From positions 1-21,247 of the forward strand of contig JABHHG010000159.1 in assembly GCA_018671635.1 (NCBI GenBank): a DNA stretch of 21,247 bases, read 5' to 3'. The notes under the pieces were generated by a model. That model did no database searches, was not told where the DNA came from, and saw nothing but the letters and a program-made list of their open reading frames with translations. Origin of the DNA: Fidelibacterota bacterium. Lineage in GTDB: Bacteria > Fidelibacterota > Marinisomatia > SCGC-AAA003-L08 > D37C17. The position numbers and the translations under genes are program-made. Below are positions 14,635 to 21,247 of the stretch, piece after piece (positions within the stretch are counted from its first letter, which is position 1; every line of letters begins with the position of its first letter).

Positions 14635-15749
14635 GCTCTTTTCTTCCCTTTTGATGACAGCAGTTTTGGGAGCTGTAAGAGCAGATGAATGAGTAATCCA
14701 AAGCTCATAATAAGGCTGGAAATATAGGGAAATAGTCGGCCATAATTTTTTACTACTGCCAGTATGGATGTTTCTCCACTATCACTCTGACTAAACGATG
14801 CCTGGAAAAATGTATACTCTTTATGGCGTAAGGGTTCATTCATTTTAATCATAACTCGACGAGGAATATCATTTTCGATAAGATTTACTTCAGAACTAAA
14901 ACTTTTTGGGATGGTAGTCCCTGGGTGAAGCACCCGTTTAAAGTCTAATAATTCGATGGCAAAAGGAAGATAAATTCGTTCACGCCGTAATACAAGTGTG
15001 TAAGATTCATCATTCACTTGTAGCGTTTGGGGAATTGATTGACCTAAAAATAGACTATAGATTCCATCCGCATCAGTGTTTGTATCTGAAATTTTAAAAA
15101 GAATTCCAGCCCGATTCATTTCGGCTTCTTTTTCATTTTCCTTTGGTAAAAGTAGAAAGTTTTTTGCCAACCCATGATAAAAATCACCCTTGGATTGTGT
15201 GCGACGTTCCGCTTCAGCATTTGAATGAAACTGTATAATTTCAATAGTGAAAGGTAAATCAGTAGGGTTTAGAATGTTTCTATTTTTGAGTATTTTTTCG
15301 GGAAGCGAAGTAATATCATTATAATCAGGTTGAGTGGTATTTATAAAAGCTAGCTCTGACTGCTGTGAGTTTACAATAAAGTTTGATTCTCCTCCTTCAT
15401 CTAAAACCATATTCCCCTCAAAACTAAACCATGCAGTGATACCGCCACCTATGAGAAGTAATAATGCTCCCATATGAACAATAATGATGCCCACTTTTTT
15501 CATTTGCCATAAGGTATGCCGAAAAAGAAGTGATATCATATTTAGAAACATTACCAACATGGTAAGTCGTCCACCGGGGACTGGAATGGGGCCAAACCAT
15601 GCCAACCAATTTGAAAAATATTGTTGTTGGGCATAGTATAATCCCATATCTCTTTGTGCAATAGTTCCCACAAAAACTAAAATCATCATCCACATAATGG
15701 TAAATACAAATATTTTAGGATTTCCCAATTTTCTAATTATAGATCTCAT
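14631..15749 (-). CDS. ccsB: Cytochrome c biogenesis protein ResB/CcsB-like
   Basis: This 372-residue membrane protein has three N-terminal helices (about 12-30, 61-77 and 86-107), a periplasmic domain of about 225 residues, and one C-terminal helix (about 340-362). The third helix holds VGIIIVHMGALLLLIGG with H92, followed by WFSFEGNMVLDEGGESNF, the usual ResB pattern. The periplasmic part ends with the typical KEYTFFQASFSQ before the last helix. ResB holds the apocytochrome and haem for CcsA. It is translationally coupled on both sides by 4-base ATGA overlaps: its start sits in the end of the upstream lipoprotein gene and its stop in the start of ccsA. The ribosome site is AGGGGC. Confidence 0.88.
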   Translation of the reverse strand: MRSIIRKLGNPKIFVFTIMWMMILVFVGTIAQRDMGLYYAQQQYFSNWLAWFGPIPVPGGRLTMLVMFLNMISLLFRHTLWQMKKVGIIIVHMGALLLLIGGGITAWFSFEGNMVLDEGGESNFIVNSQQSELAFINTTQPDYNDITSLPEKILKNRNILNPTDLPFTIEIIQFHSNAEAERRTQSKGDFYHGLAKNFLLLPKENEKEAEMNRAGILFKISDTNTDADGIYSLFLGQSIPQTLQVNDESYTLVLRRERIYLPFAIELLDFKRVLHPGTTIPKSFSSEVNLIENDIPRRVMIKMNEPLRHKEYTFFQASFSQSDSGETSILAVVKNYGRLFPYISSLIMSFGLLIHLLLQLPKLLSSKGKKRA

Positions 15750-16306
15750 TGAGTCGCCCCTGAGGTAAAGGACTTACAAAAGTCCAAAAATTGAGATTCT
15801 AATTGAGAAATTCCATGAGTAGTGGCACTTAGTTTTACAAAAATAGTATGGGTCTCAATTTGAAAGATTGATGCAAGAAAAGCGGTTTCATTTTCCTCAG
15901 GATTGATAATGGTAAACCATTGGAAGGTTCCCAGTTGGCTTTCTTCATTTTTAACATATTGTTGGATTTCAATTTCAGAATGAGGCTTTAGGTTGAGTTG
16001 ACCTCTCCACCGATTTATGTTTGGGGCCAGTCCACCGGCAGCTCCACCTAATTTTATAACGGATACATCTCCAATCCCATCAGCAAAAGGTACATCAAAA
16101 CTGCCTATTCGCATAGAGGATCCTTTAGTTGAAACCCAATGGGTGGGGGTATTCCAATTTATTGAAGATGGTGCGGAGGGTTGTGATATAACAGTAGGAT
16201 TTATAGCTTCTTTTTGAACACGATAATAACGTACATGACGATTATTATCACATGAGGTGCATATAAAAAATAGTAATAAAGGTAAAAGTATAAATCGTTG
16301 ATTCAC
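15746..16306 (-). CDS. Unknown lipoprotein with conserved NRWRGQL motif, coupled to ccsB-ccsA
   Basis: This 186-residue protein has a hydrophobic leader (5-16) followed by CTSCD, giving a probable lipidated C19 though with a poor lipobox. The mature part shows W51-P54-W57, then SMRIGSF (64-70), then VSVIKLGGAAGG (81-92) and APNINRWRGQLNL (94-106). I recall this W..P..W / GGxxxNxNRWRGQ pattern from uncharacterised exported proteins of planctomycetes and related bacteria, but no function is known to me. It starts at GTG; the codon before ccsB's ATG overlaps its stop by 4 bases. It is the first gene of the seven-gene run, directly downstream of the candidate promoter. Coupling to ccsB suggests a periplasmic or outer-membrane role near cytochrome c maturation, which is inference. 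Confidence 0.75.
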   Translation of the reverse strand: MNQRFILLPLLLFFICTSCDNNRHVRYYRVQKEAINPTVISQPSAPSSINWNTPTHWVSTKGSSMRIGSFDVPFADGIGDVSVIKLGGAAGGLAPNINRWRGQLNLKPHSEIEIQQYVKNEESQLGTFQWFTIINPEENETAFLASIFQIETHTIFVKLSATTHGISQLESQFLDFCKSFTSGATQ

Positions 16307-16324
16307 TGCTTAATTCCGTGGATT

Positions 16325-16365
16325 ATTATACGGATAATTTACGGTGATTCATTCAGGGTTGTAAA
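16325..16365 (-). promoter_or_regulatory. Candidate promoter(s) for the ccsB-ccsA-pilT operon
   Basis: In the 74-base gap before the GTG at 16306, the minus strand shows TTTACA (16365-16360), 18 bases, then TAAATT (16341-16336). A perfect TATAAT lies slightly downstream (16330-16325) but without a good -35. Either would give a 5' leader of about 12-25 nt. This is the largest gap in the minus-strand block between the HEAT/FxLYD lipoproteins and bolA, so it is the natural place for an operon start. Read-through from upstream remains possible because no terminator hairpin was seen in the gap. Confidence 0.4.
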
Positions 16366-16380
16366 CGCTAAAAGGAAATA

Positions 16381-17148
16381 TTATTCGTATGAATCCCAGT
16401 GAATATCACGGGTAATATATTGAACTTTTTTATCAGATGGACTTTTGATTTCCAAAAAGAATTCTGCCGTTTCGCCTGGGCGCAGTGCAGTGTCTGTAAT
16501 AACTCCAGATTGGTAAACTACTTGTGAGCCCTCAACAAATGTAGAATCTGAAGAAATTAAATCTGTTTCACCTCCCCAAAGTTGGTAAATAATTCTCACG
16601 AAGTCCGCTCGATGGAGACCTGTATTTGTAACTGTCCCAGAATATAATCTACTTTCTGCCATAATTTTTTCATCGGCATCCCCATCAAAATCAATTTTTG
16701 CGGAGGCAGGTGCAATTTCTTTAATGGCTTCAACATTTCCTTTATCAATGGTTAATTGCCCAATTTGGGTTTGAACAATGAGTTGATCCATGTTTTCTTG
16801 GATAATAGTACCTTGAATTAATGTACCATTGGTTAAATTGATTTCATGATTCAGTTGAGGCACTTTTATCATTTTTAATACTTCAGTATTAAAACTTGGT
16901 GTGGATACTCGTGTTTCATATTCTATCACTCTGGCATGTAAGTCATTTAACTGAGCTTGAATATCTTCAACCGTTTCTTTTAATGGATAAAAAGGTTCTG
17001 CAGTCTCAAGAAAAGAAGATGGTTTTTCTCCATTCTCACTGGATTCAATGGCTTCATCAACATCAGGGGAAATATTTTTATCTTTCTTTGAACATCCTGT
17101 TAATAAGAGAATGATGAATAAGAAATTAATATATTTAGAAATGCTCAT
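16381..17148 (-). CDS. Lipoprotein with coiled coil, small beta-barrel-like segment and FxLYD-like domain
   Basis: This 255-residue protein has a strong lipobox LLTG-C19 after a hydrophobic leader. Visible parts in order: an acidic linker, a predicted coiled coil (about 57-82, EDIQAQLNDLHARVIEYETR), a segment LTNGTLIQGTIIQ...LIVQTQIGQLTI (about 105-135) with the spacing of a small SH3/LSm-like beta fold, and a C-terminal domain (about 165-245) with YSGTVTNTG...VRIIYQLW...LRPGETAEFFLEI, which resembles the FxLYD immunoglobulin-like domain. No enzymatic residues are evident; a scaffolding role in the envelope is the cautious reading. It is coupled to the upstream HEAT lipoprotein by a 4-base ATGA overlap and has a good ribosome site (GGAG, 7 bases). 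Confidence 0.72.
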   Translation of the reverse strand: MSISKYINFLFIILLLTGCSKKDKNISPDVDEAIESSENGEKPSSFLETAEPFYPLKETVEDIQAQLNDLHARVIEYETRVSTPSFNTEVLKMIKVPQLNHEINLTNGTLIQGTIIQENMDQLIVQTQIGQLTIDKGNVEAIKEIAPASAKIDFDGDADEKIMAESRLYSGTVTNTGLHRADFVRIIYQLWGGETDLISSDSTFVEGSQVVYQSGVITDTALRPGETAEFFLEIKSPSDKKVQYITRDIHWDSYE

Positions 17149-18254
17149 TCTTCATCTCCATTAATATCTTTTTGCATGGCTTCATAGGCAGCATTTCGTA
17201 GTTTTCCACGATATTTTTCATACTGCCCCAATTCTTTTATCATCGAAACAATTTCGCTATAGTAAATATAATTTGATGAATGATAGAGAATTGCAATCAC
17301 ATCATCAACCACTGACGGATCGTCAAATCCTGCCAATGCACGAATAGCTTTAATCCGCAATGTTTTTGGAAATCCATCCGTTACTGCAATATCCATAAAG
17401 ACAGGTTTAATCGCTGGGTTTTTATATTCACTTAAACTTTTGATGAGGGTATTCATGAGGGCATAATATTCATGTTTCCCCGTTTGATATGCTTCAAGAA
17501 GCGCAAATACCATTCGATCATCTTTTTGTTCACCTAATACATTTAAAGCATATTCATTCACTTTATCACGATGTGTGGGATCACCCAACATCTCTATAAA
17601 AAAGTCAACCAATTCAGGCGATTCTTTCCGTGCTAATATTTCAACGGCACGGTTTCGGATATGAACATCCATTTCAATATTATTTGCGATATCCATAAGG
17701 ATTGGAATTACTCTATCATCATTCATTCCACCAAGGGTGAGTGTCATTAGCTTATTCATTCGTGCATGGTTTGAGCGACTTACTTCATACAGTTCTAAGA
17801 GTGTGAAAATTTCATCTTCAGAGCCATTTTCACCGATGGCATTTACGATGGCTTCACGAATTTCCATCACCTTCATTTCTGTATTTTTTAATCCAATTAC
17901 TAAGGAGTCAGCAGAATCTTCTACGCCGAATTTAGTTAATATATTGATGGATTGATGCATGAGTTCCATTTCAAGAAGGCTAGCATTTTTCACTGAACTT
18001 TGAATTGCACTTATTGTCATTGGGTGGCGACTCTCTGCCAACGTACGCAATGCTTCAATTCTTACTTCTAAAGTTTGGTTAGGATCTTGATAGATGTCAA
18101 TGAGGATTTGTAGCGATTTTCGCTTACCCTTTAAGTACATCAAGCGATGTTTTTCCACATCCTCAAGAGAATATGGAGTTTGGCGAATGGCACAACCTGT
18201 TAAAAGGATGCCTGCCAACAATATGATAAATAGTTGTTTTATTGTGAATCTCAT
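17145..18254 (-). CDS. HEAT-repeat lipoprotein
   Basis: This 369-residue protein has a strong lipobox LLTG-C21. The mature part is an alpha-helical solenoid of repeated units of about 30-40 residues, for example LEVRIEALRTLAES, DVHIRNRAVEILAR, HRDKVNEYALNVLGEQ and KTLRIKAIRALAGF, the pattern of HEAT / PBS-lyase-type repeats. Such periplasm-facing solenoids bind proteins; no catalytic motif is seen. It is first of a two-gene unit with the FxLYD-like lipoprotein (4-base overlap), so the two products probably work together. No ribosome site lies before the ATG, which is preceded by an AT-rich stretch. A 70-base gap separates it from the lpxH-like gene; no firm promoter was recognised there. Confidence 0.82.
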   Translation of the reverse strand: MRFTIKQLFIILLAGILLTGCAIRQTPYSLEDVEKHRLMYLKGKRKSLQILIDIYQDPNQTLEVRIEALRTLAESRHPMTISAIQSSVKNASLLEMELMHQSINILTKFGVEDSADSLVIGLKNTEMKVMEIREAIVNAIGENGSEDEIFTLLELYEVSRSNHARMNKLMTLTLGGMNDDRVIPILMDIANNIEMDVHIRNRAVEILARKESPELVDFFIEMLGDPTHRDKVNEYALNVLGEQKDDRMVFALLEAYQTGKHEYYALMNTLIKSLSEYKNPAIKPVFMDIAVTDGFPKTLRIKAIRALAGFDDPSVVDDVIAILYHSSNYIYYSEIVSMIKELGQYEKYRGKLRNAAYEAMQKDINGDEE

Positions 18255-18324
18255 TAAAAATATAGTGGAAAATTAGTTGTGAATTTCATTTACTTTACTG
18301 TCCTAAATCAAGAGAATTCTGTAA

Positions 18325-19059
18325 TTAATTCCATTTATTCTGTTGCCACCCATTCTCATCTACAGTGGTAACAGTAAAATGTTTGAGCCAATCCCCCATA
18401 AAAATAAGTGATTTCTCCTCATAAGTTTCAATTTCAGTTTGATGATAGTGGCCAATTAAAACCACGTCGTAGCCTTCATTCCATTTTTTATTGGCAAATT
18501 CTCGCATCTCATTTCGAATGCTAACTGATTTTTCATCATGATGGTGATAATGGCTACTGGTATTGGATACTTTTCGCGCCAAAGCACATCCCCAATCAGG
18601 ATGAAATAATCTAAATAAAAAAATGGCAATTTTACTTCTAATCACTCGTTTCATGAAGCGATAGCCCACATCATTTTTTAGAAGCCCATCGCCGTGGGTT
18701 ACTAGTATTTTTTGACCATTTACATCGAATTCTAAGTCACCATCATGAACAATGGCACCAAATTTTTGGCTGAAACTTCCAAAATCCCAGTAGTCATGAT
18801 TCCCTAAAATATAATGGATTTTTATTCCTGATTTATAAAGTTGTTCTAATCGGAATAGAATATCATTAAATCCTTTTGGGACTACATATTTATAGTCAAA
18901 CCAAAAATCAAAAAAATCACCGCCAATAATAAGTGTTCCTTTAGCGGATTCAATTTTATCAAAAAGCGAAAATAATTTTTCTCGACGAATCAGTTCAGCA
19001 TCTGACTTTTCCATTGAAAAGTGATTGTCAGATATAAAATAAATGGGGAGCTCTAACAC
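18325..19059 (-). CDS. lpxH: UDP-2,3-diacylglucosamine diphosphatase (LpxH-like) metallophosphoesterase
   Basis: This 244-residue calcineurin-fold phosphoesterase is about LpxH length. The metal-binding residues are all present: D11 and H13 (SDNHF), D48 (GGDFFDFW), N87-H88-D89 (GNHDYWDFG), H122 (THGDG) and H204/H206 (GHYHQTE). The GDFFDFW and GNHDYWDFG motifs are those of the lipid A enzyme that cleaves UDP-2,3-diacylglucosamine to lipid X and UMP at the inner membrane; E. coli LpxH has DLH where this has DNH. LpxH2-type homologues with a different role cannot be excluded. The start is GTG at 19059 with no clear ribosome site. No other lipid A gene is nearby; it is divergent from the protease/TolB gene. 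Confidence 0.82.
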   Translation of the reverse strand: MLELPIYFISDNHFSMEKSDAELIRREKLFSLFDKIESAKGTLIIGGDFFDFWFDYKYVVPKGFNDILFRLEQLYKSGIKIHYILGNHDYWDFGSFSQKFGAIVHDGDLEFDVNGQKILVTHGDGLLKNDVGYRFMKRVIRSKIAIFLFRLFHPDWGCALARKVSNTSSHYHHHDEKSVSIRNEMREFANKKWNEGYDVVLIGHYHQTEIETYEEKSLIFMGDWLKHFTVTTVDENGWQQNKWN

Positions 19060-19156
19060 GCTGTAAAATTAGAGAGTTGTAACCTTGAAATCATAGTTGA
19101 AAATCTTTCTTTTATAAACGGGGAACAATTCATAGCTTACACACCTCTCAAAAGCG
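19060..19156. promoter_or_regulatory. Divergent intergenic region between lpxH-like gene and protease/TolB gene
   Basis: This 97-base spacer between two divergent starts must contain promoters for both genes unless they are leaderless. On the plus strand TTGAAA occurs at 19085-19090 and 19097-19102 and TATAAA at 19113-19118, but the spacings (22 and 10 bases) do not fit a standard sigma70 promoter. No convincing pair was found on the minus strand, and no hairpin stands out. Confidence 0.3.
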
Positions 19157-21247
19157 ATGAATACGATTACAAAATTATTTATGTATAGTTTGCTCTTTTT
19201 AACAGGAGCCTTTGCACAATTTGGTCAAAATATTGTTCAATATGAAGACTTTGATTGGAGTTACATCCAATCTCGCCATTTTGATATATACTATGATGTG
19301 GATGGTCGTACCCATGCTGATTTTGTAGCAAAGGAGGCAGAATTAGCCTATAATCATATATCCACACATCTTAATTGGAAGTTGAAACATCGTGTTTCAA
19401 TTATCATTTATAATTCTCATAATGATTTTCAACAGACAAATGTAATTGGCGTTTATATGCGTGAAGGTATTGGTGGCGTTACTGAACTTTATAAAAATAG
19501 AGTAGTCATTCCCTTTGATGGCTCAAATATAGAATTTAAACATGTAATTCATCATGAATTAGTCCATGCATTTATCAATGATTATATTTATGGTGGAAGT
19601 CTCAAAAATATGATTCAGAGCTCGATTCGGGTGGGAATTCCAGGATGGATGAATGAGGGATTGGCTGAATACTTGGCCAGCGATTGGGATGCAAAATCTG
19701 ACATGTGGGTTAGAGATTTAGCCATAAATGGCGGAGATCTTCCCATAATTAGAATGTTGAATGGTTATTGGGCATACAGAGGGGGTCAGTCTGTATGGAA
19801 ATTTATTACCTCCAAATGGGGCAATGAATCCATTGCTGAAATCTTTTATCAAATTAAATCTAAGAATAGTGTAGAAAAGGGTTTGAGTGAGGCACTTGGG
19901 GTAGATTTTAAGGAGTTAAATAAGCAGTGGCACGCCTATTTAAAACGAGAGTATTGGCCTGATATAACCAAACGGGAAAACCTTCCCGATATTGCACGCC
20001 AGTTAACCGACCATGAAAAGTGGGGAAATACATATAATGTTGCCCCCGCCATTTCACCAGATGGTAGTCGTATTGCAATCCTTTCAAATAAATCTGGGTC
20101 GATGGCATTATATATGCTTTCTGCCTCAGATGGTAAAGTTATTCGAAAAATAGTTCAGGGTGAACGTAGTGCTGAAATAGAAGAATTACATCTTTTAAAA
20201 CCTGGGATAACATGGTCACCTGATAGTAAGCAGTTGGCTTTTTCAGCCAAGTCCGGTCATTCAGATGCACTATTTATTTTGGATGCTACCACTTATATAT
20301 TTGAAAAATATCGATTTACAATGGAAGGTATTTTTAGGCCATCATGGTCTCCAAAGGGAGATAAAATTGCCTTTGTGGGAAATGATGGTTCCCGAGGGGA
20401 CTTATATTTGTTTGATGTGGAAACTCATGAGATTGAAAATCTCACAAATGATTGGTACTCAGAAGACCATGTTTCCTGGGCCCCTGAAGGTGACAGTATA
20501 TATTTCATCTCGGATCGAGGTGATGATTTAAGTATTGGTCAAATTGAAATCCCCTATAATTATAATGTGGATCAATCAGATATTTATACACTCAATTTAA
20601 CATCATCTGTCATGAGTCAATTGACATCTACTCTGTGGAATGAAACGTATCCTACAATTTCGGGTGATGGTAATTATTTAGCATATATTTCTGATGAGAG
20701 TGGAGTCTCAAATATTATGATAATGGTTGATGAGGTTTCAACTCCAATCACGAATGTTGCCACCGGTATTACGCAATTATCGTGGAATGGAGATGACACT
20801 CAGCTCATTTTCACAGGATTCCATTCAAGTGGATATGATATTTTCACATTGGCGAATCCCAAAGAAAAACGAGATGAAAGTATATCCATTCCGCTTGCAG
20901 CATGGCGAGAATCGGATGATGCTCATGGATTGTTACGACGAAGTGAAGCGGGTGGGAGAAACCGTATAAATGATGATGAGTACATGAACTATGTTTTTTC
21001 AGGTGTGGATGATAGTGATAATGTTACTGATTCTACCTCAGTTGAATTGGAGGATCATCTTACTCAAGATGAGCGTGGTCGTTATAAACCAAATACATAC
21101 AGAACACGATTTACATTAGACAATGCTCAGGCAGTTTATTCCATTGATTCTCGGTTTGGTTCGCAGGGTATGGCATATTTTGTATTCTCAGACATACTGG
21201 GAGATCATCAAATTTATATGTCATCTGAAATGGAAGTTAGCCTAAAA
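19157..21247 (+). CDS. Exported zinc metalloprotease (MA clan) with TolB-like beta-propeller, partial
   Basis: The frame is open from ATG 19157 to the window end (697 codons, no stop). A signal peptide (LFMYSLLFLTGAFA, cleavage about 20/21) precedes a gluzincin-type domain with HEXXH at H133-E134-L-V-H137 and a downstream GWMNEGLAEYLA, where E167 is the probable third zinc ligand. From about 285 onward come repeated TolB/WD40-like (PD40) units: APAISPDGSRIAILSNKSG, ITWSPDSKQLAFSAKSG, PSWSPKGDKIAFVGNDGS, VSWAPEGDSIYFISDRGD and PTISGDGNYLAYISDESG. In related FCB proteins this layout is followed by a C-terminal outer-membrane barrel domain, which would lie beyond the window. It is probably periplasmic or surface-exposed. 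No ribosome site precedes the ATG. Confidence 0.85.
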   Translation, partial: MNTITKLFMYSLLFLTGAFAQFGQNIVQYEDFDWSYIQSRHFDIYYDVDGRTHADFVAKEAELAYNHISTHLNWKLKHRVSIIIYNSHNDFQQTNVIGVYMREGIGGVTELYKNRVVIPFDGSNIEFKHVIHHELVHAFINDYIYGGSLKNMIQSSIRVGIPGWMNEGLAEYLASDWDAKSDMWVRDLAINGGDLPIIRMLNGYWAYRGGQSVWKFITSKWGNESIAEIFYQIKSKNSVEKGLSEALGVDFKELNKQWHAYLKREYWPDITKRENLPDIARQLTDHEKWGNTYNVAPAISPDGSRIAILSNKSGSMALYMLSASDGKVIRKIVQGERSAEIEELHLLKPGITWSPDSKQLAFSAKSGHSDALFILDATTYIFEKYRFTMEGIFRPSWSPKGDKIAFVGNDGSRGDLYLFDVETHEIENLTNDWYSEDHVSWAPEGDSIYFISDRGDDLSIGQIEIPYNYNVDQSDIYTLNLTSSVMSQLTSTLWNETYPTISGDGNYLAYISDESGVSNIMIMVDEVSTPITNVATGITQLSWNGDDTQLIFTGFHSSGYDIFTLANPKEKRDESISIPLAAWRESDDAHGLLRRSEAGGRNRINDDEYMNYVFSGVDDSDNVTDSTSVELEDHLTQDERGRYKPNTYRTRFTLDNAQAVYSIDSRFGSQGMAYFVFSDILGDHQIYMSSEMEVSLK

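Noticed and set aside
18255..18324. Promoter for the HEAT lipoprotein gene (TTGATT with downstream TGAAAT or TATATT)
   Set aside because: Spacing and match to consensus are poor in this AT-rich gap, so it is not reported as a feature.
18535..18560. His-rich cluster SHYHHHDE in the LpxH-like protein as an extra metal site
   Set aside because: All canonical metal ligands are already accounted for. The cluster falls in the variable lid region and may be species-specific; there is no firm evidence of metal binding.
1..21247. CRISPR arrays, insertion sequences, phage genes, toxin-antitoxin or defence islands
   Set aside because: No regularly spaced repeats, terminal inverted repeats, transposase or integrase motifs, or defence-gene signatures were seen on either strand by reading.

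Overview
This is an AT-rich chromosomal window from a Gram-negative bacterium. Outer-membrane biogenesis is implied by an LpxH-type lipid A hydrolase, several lipobox lipoproteins and a large exported protease/TolB-like protein. Cytochrome c is matured by a CcsB/CcsA (System II) pair. A dockerin-like tail on a tiny exported ORF, together with the general protein style, points to the FCB group, most likely Marinimicrobia (SAR406) or a close relative. That placement is inference, because no marker gene such as 16S rRNA is present. Coding density is very high: no intergenic gap reaches 100 bases, and many neighbours overlap by 4 to 11 bases.

Left part (1-5702, all minus strand). Transcription runs right to left through glcD, glcE and glcF, the three subunits of a glycolate-type 2-hydroxyacid dehydrogenase. 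It continues into a DASS/SLC13-family anion transporter and a two-domain universal stress protein. Just beyond lies the first 18 nt of a tRNA, most likely tRNA-Glu, with its own promoter-like sequence. The simplest reading is an uptake-and-oxidation module for a small hydroxy- or dicarboxylate that feeds electrons to the respiratory chain.

Middle (5779-8895, plus strand). A 62-codon exported ORF looks like the two ends of a larger beta-helix/dockerin protein joined by an internal deletion. It is followed by a second, architecturally different SLC13-type transporter with two RCK_C domains, and by a lipoprotein-like protein of unknown function that also has a C-terminal membrane helix. This last gene meets bolA stop-to-stop with no spacer.

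Right-centre (8896-18254, minus strand). A compact seven-gene run reads: unknown lipoprotein, resB/ccsB, ccsA/resC, pilT, penicillin-acylase-family Ntn hydrolase, small membrane protein, bolA. A plausible promoter lies in the 74-base gap before it. Upstream is a coupled pair of lipoproteins, one HEAT-repeat and one FxLYD-like. Next comes an LpxH-like hydrolase (18325-19059). Divergent from it is the start of a large exported zinc-metalloprotease/TolB-propeller protein that runs off the window end.

I found no CRISPR array, insertion sequence, phage gene or toxin/defence system, and most genes belong to recognisable families. The points most worth a second look are the deletion-chimera ORF, the unusually short GlcE with its embedded start site, and the uncharacterised lipoproteins coupled to the cytochrome c and transporter genes.
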